Source: Nocardioides sp. Iso805N | GTDB lineage: Bacteria > Actinomycetota > Actinomycetes > Propionibacteriales > Nocardioidaceae | Assembly (NCBI RefSeq): GCF_000364605.1 | Contig: NZ_KB822575.1 | Coordinates: 792,237 to 856,236, forward strand | Direction of reading: 5' to 3' | DNA: 64,000 nucleotides | Shown here: positions 8,112 to 16,256 of the stretch, piece after piece | Position numbering within the stretch: position 1 is the stretch's first letter | Layout: each line of letters starts with the position of its first letter | Notes under the pieces: generated by a model | Database searches by the model: none | Told to the model about the DNA's origin: nothing | What the model saw: only the letters and a program-made list of their open reading frames with translations | Program-made: the position numbers and the translations under genes

Positions 8112-9077
8112 GTGAGTGGCCGCTGCGACCTTCTCGGCGTACATCCGCTCGTCGGCGAGGTTGACCAGCTGGGCCGCCGAGAGCTGCGAGTGCGGCCCGA
8201 CCTCGACGTACCCGATCGCGGCGGAGACACCGCGCAGCGTCAGCTCTTCGAGGATGCGCTTCTTGATCGCCTCACCCGGGATCGGCGGGTCGATGGCGAG
8301 CGCGCAGAACTCGTCCCCACCCATCCGCGCGACCAGGTGGCCCTCTCGCGACAGCCCGGCGAGCACGTCGGCGGCCGCCCGGATGTAGGCGTCCCCGGCC
8401 TCGTGTCCGTCTCGGTCGTTGACCGTCTTGAGTCCGTTGAGGTCGACGTACGTCATCACCGCGTCGAGGTTGGCGGAGCGCGCGGCGTCGATGGTGGCCT
8501 GCGCCGAGAGCGCGAACCCGCGACGATTGAGCAGGCCGGTCAGCTCGTCGGTGGTCGCCCTGACCTTGGCGGCGGTGAGCTCGGCGAAGATGGCGACGTT
8601 CTCCATTGCGACCGATGCTGAGTCGGCGAGCGCCTGCAGCAGCCGGACCTCGGCGTCGGTCGGCTCATGCTGATCGGCCCAGTAGTTGCCGATCGCGCCG
8701 ATCGGGTCGACCGAGCGGATCGGCACCATCGCCAGCGACTTCACGAACGTGGGGCGGTAGGCATCGTGCGGGATGCGCGGATCGGCGTAGATGTCACGGA
8801 TGGTCGCGGGCTGCCGGTGCAGCATCGCCCAGCCGCTGATGCAGGTCTCCAACGGGAAGCGCATCCCACTCCACAGCGGTGCGATCGCGTCCTCGTCGAC
8901 GTAGTAGCACGCGCCGTCCTCGCGCAGGATGAAGGTCGCGCCGTCGGCGCCGCAGAGGTCCCGCGCAGCGTGCCGCACGATCTCCACGACCTGCTCCAGC
9001 GTGCGCGCCATGGAGAGCTCCTGGACCGCGACCAGGAGGCGGTCCACTCCGTGGAGGGGCAGGTTGCCGGAGATCAT
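8076..9077 (-). CDS. GAF-GGDEF diguanylate cyclase
   Basis: A 333-residue signalling protein. An N-terminal GAF domain (about 15-160, starting near VDRLLVAVQELSMARTLEQV) precedes a GGDEF domain whose active site reads ARMGGDEF near residue 251. The GGDEF motif is intact, so c-di-GMP synthesis from GTP is likely. The RxxD inhibitory site is absent (REGH in the neighbourhood), so product feedback is not expected. The last residues (EGDLSARGR) are encoded by the tandem repeat, which also gives the stop. The ATG start at 9077 lies 7 nt after TATCCT. Confidence 0.88.
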   Translation of the reverse strand: MISGNLPLHGVDRLLVAVQELSMARTLEQVVEIVRHAARDLCGADGATFILREDGACYYVDEDAIAPLWSGMRFPLETCISGWAMLHRQPATIRDIYADPRIPHDAYRPTFVKSLAMVPIRSVDPIGAIGNYWADQHEPTDAEVRLLQALADSASVAMENVAIFAELTAAKVRATTDELTGLLNRRGFALSAQATIDAARSANLDAVMTYVDLNGLKTVNDRDGHEAGDAYIRAAADVLAGLSREGHLVARMGGDEFCALAIDPPIPGEAIKKRILEELTLRGVSAAIGYVEVGPHSQLSAAQLVNLADERMYAEKVAAATHAAEGDLSARGR

Positions 9078-9084
9078 CGCCAAC

Positions 9085-9090
9085 AGGATA
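9085..9090 (-). promoter_or_regulatory. -10 hexamer TATCCT of the GAF-GGDEF gene
   Basis: TATCCT sits 7 nt before the ATG at 9077, with no ribosome site, giving leaderless geometry. Confidence 0.5.
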
Positions 9091-9098
9091 GGGAGACA

Positions 9099-9890
9099 AT
9101 GGCTCTCGTGAAACCCAAGCTCGTGGCCACCGACCTCGACGGCACGCTGGTGCGCAAGGACGGCACCGTCTCGCCGTACACCCGGGAGGTGCTCACGCGG
9201 CTCGAGGCGTTGGGCGTGCCGGTGATCTTCGTGACCGGCCGGCCGCTGCGCTGGACCACCCCGGTCTTCGAGCACGTCGGATCACACGGACTGGCGATCG
9301 TCTCCAACGGCGCGCTGGTGTGGGACGTCGCCGAGAACGTTCCGCGGTTGTCGCACGCGCTGGAGAGCCAGGTGTCCTTCGAGGTCGCCTCGCGGATCCG
9401 GGAGGCCCTGCCCGGCTCGTTCTTCGGTGCCGAGCGGATCGACGGCTTCGCCCTCGAGCCCGGCTTCCCCGCGGGGCGCGAGGAGGCGCCCCAGCAGGAG
9501 CTGGCCGAGCTCACGGCCACGCCGATGCTCAAGCTGCTCAGCCTGCACCCCGAGCACCAGCCCGACGATTACGGCAAGCGAGCCCAGGAGGCTGTCGGCG
9601 AGCTCGCCACCGTCACCCACTCCTCCACCTTCGCGCTGCTGGAGATCAGCGCGTACGGCGTCACCAAGGCCAGCACGCTGGCGCAGGTCGCCGAGTCGCT
9701 CGGCGTCAGGGCCGCGGACGTGATCGCGTTCGGCGACATGCCCAACGACCTGGCCATGCTGACCTGGGCGGGTCGGTCGTTCGCGATGGCGGACGCTCAT
9801 CCGACGGTCCGGGAGTGCGCCGGCGGCCTCGCGCCCTCGCACGAGGAGGACGGTGTCGCACGCGTGCTCGCCGAGGTGTTCGACCTGTGA
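9099..9890 (+). CDS. HAD superfamily (Cof-type) hydrolase
   Basis: This 263-residue paralogue of the HAD protein at 6590-7555 has the nucleophile ATDLDGTLV (D12, D14), VTGRP, a type IIB cap, and FGDMPNDLAM near residue 213. It is probably a small-molecule or sugar phosphatase. GGGAG 4 nt before the ATG gives a ribosome site. It diverges from the diguanylate cyclase, the starts being about 20 bp apart. Confidence 0.88.
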   Translation: MALVKPKLVATDLDGTLVRKDGTVSPYTREVLTRLEALGVPVIFVTGRPLRWTTPVFEHVGSHGLAIVSNGALVWDVAENVPRLSHALESQVSFEVASRIREALPGSFFGAERIDGFALEPGFPAGREEAPQQELAELTATPMLKLLSLHPEHQPDDYGKRAQEAVGELATVTHSSTFALLEISAYGVTKASTLAQVAESLGVRAADVIAFGDMPNDLAMLTWAGRSFAMADAHPTVRECAGGLAPSHEEDGVARVLAEVFDL

Positions 9891-9907
9891 TCTGGTTCGA
9901 TGGGCGC

Positions 9908-10468
9908 ATGCGTCGCACCGTTCCGGGCCTCTTCGCCGTGCTCCTCGGCACCCTCGCCCTCGTGGGCGCGCCCGCCACCTCGTACGCCGCCACCGCGTGC
10001 ACGCCGCTCGCCCCCACGGCAGCGGCGCAGGAGGCCGATGCCGTCTTCACCGGTGTGCTGGCGGGCGCCGGGCAGACCGACGACAGCGTCAAACCGAAGC
10101 GATTCACCTACCCGGTGACGGTGCAGACCAGCCTCAAGGGCAGCGCCACGGGCCGGGTCACCGTCATCACCCGCGGCGGCAGCTGCGGCATCGGCCGGCT
10201 GCAGCCCGGCACGCAGTACCTGTTCTTCGTCAACGCGCACGGCCAGGCCTGGCTCGCCCCCGGCACGCTCGGCACCACCTCGCAGAACGTGCCGGCCACC
10301 GAGCAGCAGGTCGTCGCGGCCCTGGCACCCCCGACCGTGACCTTCGGCGAGCCGAAGGTCGGGGCCCCGGAATCCCTGCGCCGCATCGCCGCACCGGGCG
10401 TGGCACTGGTGCTGATCGGGCTGCTCGGGCTGCTGTTCGTGCGGCGCAGTCCGCGCACGCACGTCTGA
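9908..10468 (+). CDS. Secreted, C-terminally anchored TIMP/NTR-like protein
   Basis: This 186-residue protein has a Sec signal peptide (RRTVPGLFAVLLGTLALVGA, cleavage near ATSYAA), a globular domain, and a terminal transmembrane helix followed by RRSPR, so it is exported and kept on the outer face of the membrane. The core (ACTPLAP..., EADAVFTGVLAG, VTVQTSLKGSATGRVTVIT, GGSCGIGRLQPGTQYLFFV) resembles TIMP/NTR-like domains of actinobacterial secreted proteins. That family call is by pattern memory only. It follows the HAD gene by 17 bp. Confidence 0.6.
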   Translation: MRRTVPGLFAVLLGTLALVGAPATSYAATACTPLAPTAAAQEADAVFTGVLAGAGQTDDSVKPKRFTYPVTVQTSLKGSATGRVTVITRGGSCGIGRLQPGTQYLFFVNAHGQAWLAPGTLGTTSQNVPATEQQVVAALAPPTVTFGEPKVGAPESLRRIAAPGVALVLIGLLGLLFVRRSPRTHV

Positions 10469-10482
10469 GCCGGGTCTCGGGG

Positions 10483-11688
10483 TCAGGCCGCCCGCGCGGT
10501 GCCGGCGGCTCGCCGTGACCGCAGGCCCGAGAGCCAGACGCCGAAGCCGAGCAGCGGCAGCACCGCGCCGAGCCAGCACACGCCTGTCCAGCCGCTGCGG
10601 CTGTGCACGAAGCCTGTCAGCAGCGAGGCCAGGGTGCCGCCGACGAAGATCGTCGTCATGTAGACGGTGTTGATCCGTGCGCGTGCCTCGGGTCGCAGGC
10701 CGTAGACGACGTACTGCCCCATCACCTGGTGGGACTGGACGCCGAAGTCGAGCACCACGGCAGCGATCGCGAGCAGCAGGATCGAGCCGTGGCCGAGGCC
10801 GGCGAGCAGGAACGTGGTGGAGGCGAGGAGGAGCGCGATCCCGCTGCAGACCTCGCCGTACCCCTTGTCGGCGAGCCTGCCCGCCACCGGGGCGGCTGCC
10901 GCGCCGCCGGCTCCGACCAGCGCGAAGAGGGCGATCTGACCCTGGCTCAGGCCGTGCTCAGCGATCAGCTCGTAGGCGATGGCGGTCCAGAAGGCGGTGA
11001 AGGCGCCGAACATCGAGGCCTGGGCCAGCGCCTTGCGGCGCAGCGCGGGCTCCTCCCGCGCGACCTGTACGACGCCGGCCAGCATCGCGCGGTAGCTGGT
11101 CCGCTGCGGGGGCCGGTGGGTGGGGAGCGTGCGCCGCAGCACCACGGAGAGGAGCACCATCAGCACGGCCGAGATGAGGTAGATGGCGCGCCAATCGAGG
11201 AACTGTGCGACGGCGCTGGCGACGCTGCGCGCCAGCAGGATGCCGAGCAGCAGCCCGCTCATCACCTTGCCGACGAACTCGCCCTGCTGGCCCTCGGGCG
11301 CCAGGTGGGCCGCCATCGGCACCAGGATCTGCACCACCACGGAGGTGATCCCGACCAGGACGGACAGCGCCAGGAACGCACCGAAGACCGGCGAGAAGGC
11401 CGCGAGCGCTAGCGCAACAGCGGTGCCGAGCAGCATCCTGGTCACGAGCGCCCTGCTCTCCAGCAGGTCGCCCAACGGAACCAGGAAGAGCAGCCCGAGC
11501 GCATAACCGGCCTGGGTGAACGTGACGACCAACGAGGCGGTGCCCTCGCTGACCCCGAAGTCGTGCGCGATCAGGTCGAGCAGCGGCTGGGAGTAGTAGA
11601 TGTTGGCGACCGCGAGCCCACACGCCGCCGCCATCACCACGTTGAGCAGGCGTAGCGAGATGGGCGACTCGGTCGTCAGGGTGGTCAC
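10483..11688 (-). CDS. MFS transporter, DHA1-type efflux permease
   Basis: About 401 residues with twelve predicted transmembrane helices. The motif ACGLAVANIYYSQPLLDLI near the N-terminus is typical of the YgaY/YnfM-like branch of drug or metabolite exporters, and a motif-A-like GDLLESR follows helix 2. Substrate unknown. The GTG at 11688 is preferred; a GTG at 11706 would overlap the end of the upstream SWIM gene. It is the last gene of the SNF2-SWIM-MFS run. Confidence 0.85.
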   Translation of the reverse strand: MTTLTTESPISLRLLNVVMAAACGLAVANIYYSQPLLDLIAHDFGVSEGTASLVVTFTQAGYALGLLFLVPLGDLLESRALVTRMLLGTAVALALAAFSPVFGAFLALSVLVGITSVVVQILVPMAAHLAPEGQQGEFVGKVMSGLLLGILLARSVASAVAQFLDWRAIYLISAVLMVLLSVVLRRTLPTHRPPQRTSYRAMLAGVVQVAREEPALRRKALAQASMFGAFTAFWTAIAYELIAEHGLSQGQIALFALVGAGGAAAAPVAGRLADKGYGEVCSGIALLLASTTFLLAGLGHGSILLLAIAAVVLDFGVQSHQVMGQYVVYGLRPEARARINTVYMTTIFVGGTLASLLTGFVHSRSGWTGVCWLGAVLPLLGFGVWLSGLRSRRAAGTARAA

Positions 11689-11692
11689 GGAC

Positions 11693-12415
11693 CTACTCAA
11701 CGGCACCCGACGGTGGATCCATTCCGAATGCTTCGCGCGGATCCTCCTCCTCGCTCGCGTCCGCCTCGGCCAGGAGCAGGGCGGCTCGCAGCGCTGCGTC
11801 GGCCGCGATCTCGACCTCCTCGGCCACCCGGTCGCGACGATGCGGCGCGGGCCCCGGCTCGGACGCCCGACGTGCAGTCAGCTCCTCGCGCCCGATCCCG
11901 CGTAGTTGCAGCAGCACGAGCGGGTCCTGATCGAGCAGGTCCGTCACCTGGACGAGTACGCCGATGACGTGCTCGCACACATCTCCGTGCCGGCTCGCGC
12001 GCTGCCAGTGCGGGCAGCTGCACGTGGCACCGAGCTCGACGCCATAGGGCACCAGCTCGACCCCGGCCTCCTCGGCGTGCTCGACCAGGTCGTGCGGCAG
12101 CTCGCCGGACAGCAGGGCGTCCGCGTGGCCGGTGACGACCTCCAGGAAGGCGGCACGGCCGTCCTCGTCGAGCGGCGGCACCGTCCCGGTGATCGTCCAG
12201 ACGCCCGGATCCTCCGCGACTCCGGCGGCGAACCGGCCGATGTCGACCACCACACCACCGATCCGACCCGAGCGGGCCAGTGCTCGCGCGTGCAGCAGCT
12301 GGGTCTCGTCGTAGGCGATCTCCTCCACCGCCCGCCAGAACGCACGGCCCCACCACGACCGCAACCGGCGGGAGGCCCGACGGTGTGGCTCCTGGGGGAA
12401 GATCAGAGCGGTCAT
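11693..12415 (-). CDS. SWIM zinc-finger protein
   Basis: 240 residues with the SWIM zinc signature C-x-C ... C-x-H, seen as CSCPHWQRASRHGDVCEHV near residue 132. SWIM proteins of this kind are regularly encoded with SNF2 ATPases in actinobacteria and are thought to give DNA or protein contacts to the helicase. The ATG start overlaps the stop of the SNF2 gene (ATGA), so the two are probably made in a fixed ratio. The C-terminal tail is acidic. Confidence 0.88.
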   Translation of the reverse strand: MTALIFPQEPHRRASRRLRSWWGRAFWRAVEEIAYDETQLLHARALARSGRIGGVVVDIGRFAAGVAEDPGVWTITGTVPPLDEDGRAAFLEVVTGHADALLSGELPHDLVEHAEEAGVELVPYGVELGATCSCPHWQRASRHGDVCEHVIGVLVQVTDLLDQDPLVLLQLRGIGREELTARRASEPGPAPHRRDRVAEEVEIAADAALRAALLLAEADASEEEDPREAFGMDPPSGAVE

Positions 12416-15117
12416 GTCAGCGCCACCAGGCTGCGCAGCTCAGCGTCGGTGAGCTCGGTCAACGCGGCCTCGCCGCTGCCCAGCACCGCGTCGGCGAGGG
12501 CGCGCTTGCGGGTGAGCAGCTCTGCGACCTTCTCCTCGACGGTGCCGCGGGTGATCAGGCGGTGCACCTGCACGGGCTTGGTCTGCCCGATCCGGTAGGC
12601 GCGGTCGGTGGCCTGGTCCTCGACGGCGGGGTTCCACCAGCGGTCGACGTGGATGACGTGGTCGGCGCGGGTGAGGTTGAGCCCGACACCGCCGGCCTGC
12701 AGCGAGAGCAGGAAGACCGGCGCGCTCTGCGGATCGTGGGGATCTTGGAAGCGCCGCACCATCCGCTCGCGCTCTGGAACCGGAGTGCCGCCGTGCAGGA
12801 ACTGATACGGCACCCCCGTGGCCGCCCAGTGCGCCTCCAACAGCCGCGCCATCGCGACGTACTGGGTGAAGACCAGCACCGCGCCGTCCTCGGCCAGCAC
12901 CGTCTCGAGCAGCTCGTCGAGCAGGTCGATCTTCTGACTGCGGCCCGCGATCCGGCCGCTCTGCTGCTTGAGGAACTGGGCGGGGTGGTTGCAGATCTGC
13001 TTCAGCCCGGTCAGCAGCATCAGCACCAGACCCCGCCGCGTGGCCGGGTCGGCGCGCTCGATCCGCTCCATCGAGTCGCGGACGAAGGACTCGTAGAGGA
13101 CCGCTTGCTCGCGGGTCAGTGCCAGCGGGTGGTCGGTCTCGGTCTTCGGCGGCAGCTCGGGTGCGATGCCGGGGTCGGACTTGCGCCGGCGCAGCAGGAA
13201 CGGTGCGATCAGGGCGGCGAACAGTTGCGTCATCCGCTCGTCGACGCCGGCTTCGATCTGGCTGGCCCAGGCCCGCCGGAAGGCCAACCGGCTGCCGAGC
13301 AGTCCGGGCACGCACCAGTCGAGGATCGCCCAGAGCTCGGTGAGATTGTTCTCCACCGGCGTGCCGGTGAGCGCCACCCGTGCGCGGCTGGTGATCGTGC
13401 GGATCGCCTTGGCCGTCGCGGAGGCGGCGTTCTTGAGGTGCTGAGCCTCGTCGGCGACGACCAGGTCCCACGGCACCTCAGCGAGGACGGCAGCGTCGCG
13501 CCGCATGGTGCCGTAGGTGGTCAGCACGAACCCGGCTCCTACGCCGTCGAGGTCCCGCGCGGCCCCGTGGAACCGCCGCACCGCCACCCCGGGTGCGAAC
13601 CGGGCGATCTCCGCCTCCCAGTTGCCGAGCAGGCTGGCCGGACAGACCACCAGGGTGGGGCCGGCCGCCCGGTGCAGGTGCAGCGCGACGAGCGTGATCG
13701 TCTTGCCGAGCCCCATGTCGTCGGCCAGGCAGCCGCCGAGTCCGAGCCCGGTGACCTCGGCGAGCCACGTCAGGCCACGGCGTTGGTAGTCGCGTAGATC
13801 GGCCCGCAGGCCCGGCGGCACAGGGACCAGTGGCGCCTCCACCACGCCGGCCACCCGGTCGCGCAGCCGCCCGATGCTGGCACCCACGACGACCTGCTCG
13901 CCCGGCGCCTCCTGCGCCACCTTCTCGGCCACCTTCTCCGGCAGCGTCCCGGTCAGCGCTGTGGCCAGCGCCTCCGTCGCCGTCACCCGCCGCAGCAGCC
14001 GCTTGCGTGCCTTGCGGGTGATGCTGGGATGGACGACGGTCCAGGAGCCGCGCAGCTTGAGCATCGGTGAGGCGGCGCTCGCCAAGGCGTCCATCTCGGC
14101 CGAGGTCAGCTCTGCGCCGTCGATCGCGAGCTCCCACTTGAACGCACAGGTCTGCTCGACGCCGAACAGTCCGTCCTGCATGAGGTCCTCGTGCGGTGCT
14201 TCGCTGCGATCGACGACGACGCGCGCTGTCAGCTCGCCGGTGAGCGAACGCGGCCACAGGACGTCGATGGCACGGCTCTTCAGCGCTCCGACGCCGTCCT
14301 CGAGGAGGCTGCCCAGCTCCGCCGTGTCGAGCGTGATCTCGTCGGGGACCGGCAGGTCGAGCAGCCTGTCGAGCACCGGCCACGCTTCCGCGGCACCCCG
14401 CAGCGCGACGAGGGCGTGCGTGCGGGCCCTGTCACCGAAGCCGTGCTCCTCCCAGCTCTCCCGCCACAGCCTGGCCAGATCGACCACGTGCAGCGGGTCG
14501 TTGTCGTCGTGCGCCTGCGGCACCAGTCGGATCGATCCGCCGACCAGCTCCTCCTCGTCCGCCTCGACGCGCAGGGAGACCGAGACCAACTGCGGCAGAT
14601 CCGCGCCCGCGGGCGCCGTGACGTGCCGGGCCAGTCGGGCGCGCAGCCGGTCCTGGAAGGCGTCGTCGGTCGAGGAGACCGCACTGGTGACCCCAGCCGG
14701 TCGAGAGCCGGGCGCGGGCGCCGCTCGTGGCACCGCATCGGCCACCGCGTCGAGGACGGAGCGGACGATCTCCTCGGCGCCGGTCACGTCGACCTCGGCG
14801 TACGCACGGGACCTGGCCAGCATCAGCACCCGGTCCTCGTCGTCGCCCTCGACCACCGCGCGCCAGCCCGGCTCGAGGCCGTCCCCCGGCTCGATGCGGC
14901 CGGCGGCGACCAGCCGGAGGCCGAGCATGACCGCACCCGTGAGCAGGGCGACCGAGGGATGCAGATCCTCGCGGCGATGTGCCTTGCTGAGCACCGGGAT
15001 CGCCGCCGCCATCGGCATCGCGACCGTGCGGCCGCCGCCGAACTCCACCACCGAGGCACGCGGCGGCCGTGCGGCCCGGAAGGCCGCGGCACCGGTGAGG
15101 GAGTAGAGCGAGCTCAT
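12412..15117 (-). CDS. SNF2/HepA-family DEAD-like helicase
   Basis: A 901-residue SNF2 ATPase. An N-terminal family-specific region (about 1-430) precedes helicase lobe 1 with Walker A ADDMGLGKTI (about 467) and the DEAQ box VADEAQHLKN (about 557), then lobe 2 ending in DQATDRAYRIGQ (about 839). These proteins translocate on double-stranded DNA and remodel bound proteins; this bacterial branch lacks a settled function but is linked to transcription recycling or DNA repair. It is paired with the SWIM protein downstream. Confidence 0.92.
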   Translation of the reverse strand: MSSLYSLTGAAAFRAARPPRASVVEFGGGRTVAMPMAAAIPVLSKAHRREDLHPSVALLTGAVMLGLRLVAAGRIEPGDGLEPGWRAVVEGDDEDRVLMLARSRAYAEVDVTGAEEIVRSVLDAVADAVPRAAPAPGSRPAGVTSAVSSTDDAFQDRLRARLARHVTAPAGADLPQLVSVSLRVEADEEELVGGSIRLVPQAHDDNDPLHVVDLARLWRESWEEHGFGDRARTHALVALRGAAEAWPVLDRLLDLPVPDEITLDTAELGSLLEDGVGALKSRAIDVLWPRSLTGELTARVVVDRSEAPHEDLMQDGLFGVEQTCAFKWELAIDGAELTSAEMDALASAASPMLKLRGSWTVVHPSITRKARKRLLRRVTATEALATALTGTLPEKVAEKVAQEAPGEQVVVGASIGRLRDRVAGVVEAPLVPVPPGLRADLRDYQRRGLTWLAEVTGLGLGGCLADDMGLGKTITLVALHLHRAAGPTLVVCPASLLGNWEAEIARFAPGVAVRRFHGAARDLDGVGAGFVLTTYGTMRRDAAVLAEVPWDLVVADEAQHLKNAASATAKAIRTITSRARVALTGTPVENNLTELWAILDWCVPGLLGSRLAFRRAWASQIEAGVDERMTQLFAALIAPFLLRRRKSDPGIAPELPPKTETDHPLALTREQAVLYESFVRDSMERIERADPATRRGLVLMLLTGLKQICNHPAQFLKQQSGRIAGRSQKIDLLDELLETVLAEDGAVLVFTQYVAMARLLEAHWAATGVPYQFLHGGTPVPERERMVRRFQDPHDPQSAPVFLLSLQAGGVGLNLTRADHVIHVDRWWNPAVEDQATDRAYRIGQTKPVQVHRLITRGTVEEKVAELLTRKRALADAVLGSGEAALTELTDAELRSLVALT

Positions 15118-15191
15118 GGCCAGAACCTAACCGCCAGCCCCGACAGTCCCCATCTCCTCACCGGCCGAGGGGCTGGTGCAGGATGTGCGCC

Positions 15192-15662
15192 ATGACAGCC
15201 ACGACGCTGCGCTTCGAGCTCGACGACCTCACCCGCCCCTCCGTCCACCGGCTCCTCGAGCAGCACCTCGACGACATGTACGCGACCTCGCCCGCAGAGA
15301 GCGTGCACGCGCTCGACCTGGCGGCCCTGCGTACGCCGGAGGTCGAGTTCTGGTCGGTCTGGGAGGGCGACGAGGTCCGCGGGACCGGAGCGCTCAAGCG
15401 GCTCTCGGCCACCGACGCAGAGCTCAAGTCGATGCGTACGACGGCGCAGGCCCGAGGCGCCGGCGTCGGCACAGCGATGGTCGATCACCTGCTCGGCCGT
15501 GCTCGCTCCGCGGGCTACACGACCCTGTGGCTGGAGACCGGCACCGAGGATTTCTTCGCACCCGCGCGCCGCCTCTACGCCCGGCACGGCTTCGTCGAGT
15601 GCGGACCGTTCGGCGACTACTCGCTCGACCCGCACAGCACGTACATGACACGGGCGTTGTGA
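15192..15662 (+). CDS. GNAT acetyltransferase, YsnE/IaaT-like
   Basis: 156 residues with acetyl-CoA motif A as RTTAQARGAGVGTAMVDHLL and the terminal FFAPARRLYARHGFVECGPF, close to the YsnE branch linked in Bacillus to indole-3-acetate metabolism. Substrate here is unknown. The ATG at 15192 gives MTATTLRFEL; an in-frame ATG three codons upstream is possible. It diverges from the SNF2 gene. Confidence 0.82.
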   Translation: MTATTLRFELDDLTRPSVHRLLEQHLDDMYATSPAESVHALDLAALRTPEVEFWSVWEGDEVRGTGALKRLSATDAELKSMRTTAQARGAGVGTAMVDHLLGRARSAGYTTLWLETGTEDFFAPARRLYARHGFVECGPFGDYSLDPHSTYMTRAL

Positions 15663-15670
15663 GCCGGCGC

Positions 15671-15676
15671 TAGGCT
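15671..15676 (+). promoter_or_regulatory. -10 hexamer TAGGCT of the peroxidase gene
   Basis: TAGGCT, identical to that of serS, is 7 nt before the ATG. Leaderless geometry. Confidence 0.55.
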
Positions 15677-15683
15677 CGCGGAC

Positions 15684-16166
15684 ATGAGCATCCTCGACGC
15701 CCCCATCGCTCGGCTCGACGGCACGTCTGCGACCCTCGGCGAGCTGACCGGCGGCCGCCCCGCGCTCCTCGTCAACGTCGCCAGCAAGTGCGGCCTCACC
15801 CCGCAGTACGAGGGCTTGGAGAAGCTCGCCGAGTCCTACCCGGGCCTTGCGGTGATCGGGTTCCCCTGCAACCAGTTCATGGGGCAGGAGCCGGGCTCGC
15901 CGGAGGAGATCGCCGAGTTCTGCTCAGCGACGTACGGCGTGACCTTCCCGCTCACCGAGAAGATCGAGGTCAACGGAGAGGGCCGGCACCCGATCTACCA
16001 GGAGCTCACCAAGGCCGCGGACGAGGCCGGCACCGACGGCGACATCCAGTGGAACTTCGAGAAGTTCCTCGTCTCCGTCGACGGTGAGGTGCTGCAGCGG
16101 TTCAGCCCGCGCACCGAGCCCGAGGACCCGCGCGTCGTCGACGCGATCACCGCGCTGCTCGACTGA
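15684..16166 (+). CDS. Glutathione-peroxidase-family thiol peroxidase
   Basis: A 160-residue peroxidase of the GPx fold. The peroxidatic Cys lies in NVASKCGLTPQY, a second Cys in GFPCNQF, and the catalytic Trp-Asn in WNFEKF; the Gln of the tetrad is in CNQF. It has Cys rather than selenocysteine, and since actinobacteria lack glutathione it probably uses thioredoxin or mycothiol-linked reductants. It likely detoxifies hydroperoxides. Confidence 0.92.
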   Translation: MSILDAPIARLDGTSATLGELTGGRPALLVNVASKCGLTPQYEGLEKLAESYPGLAVIGFPCNQFMGQEPGSPEEIAEFCSATYGVTFPLTEKIEVNGEGRHPIYQELTKAADEAGTDGDIQWNFEKFLVSVDGEVLQRFSPRTEPEDPRVVDAITALLD

Positions 16167-16256
16167 GCACGCCCCCGCGGGGGGCGAACCTAAGGAGTCC
16201 CTGGCAAAGCGGGCGCCTCTCATCAGATCGCGCCCGTCATAGTCGACCATGTCAAT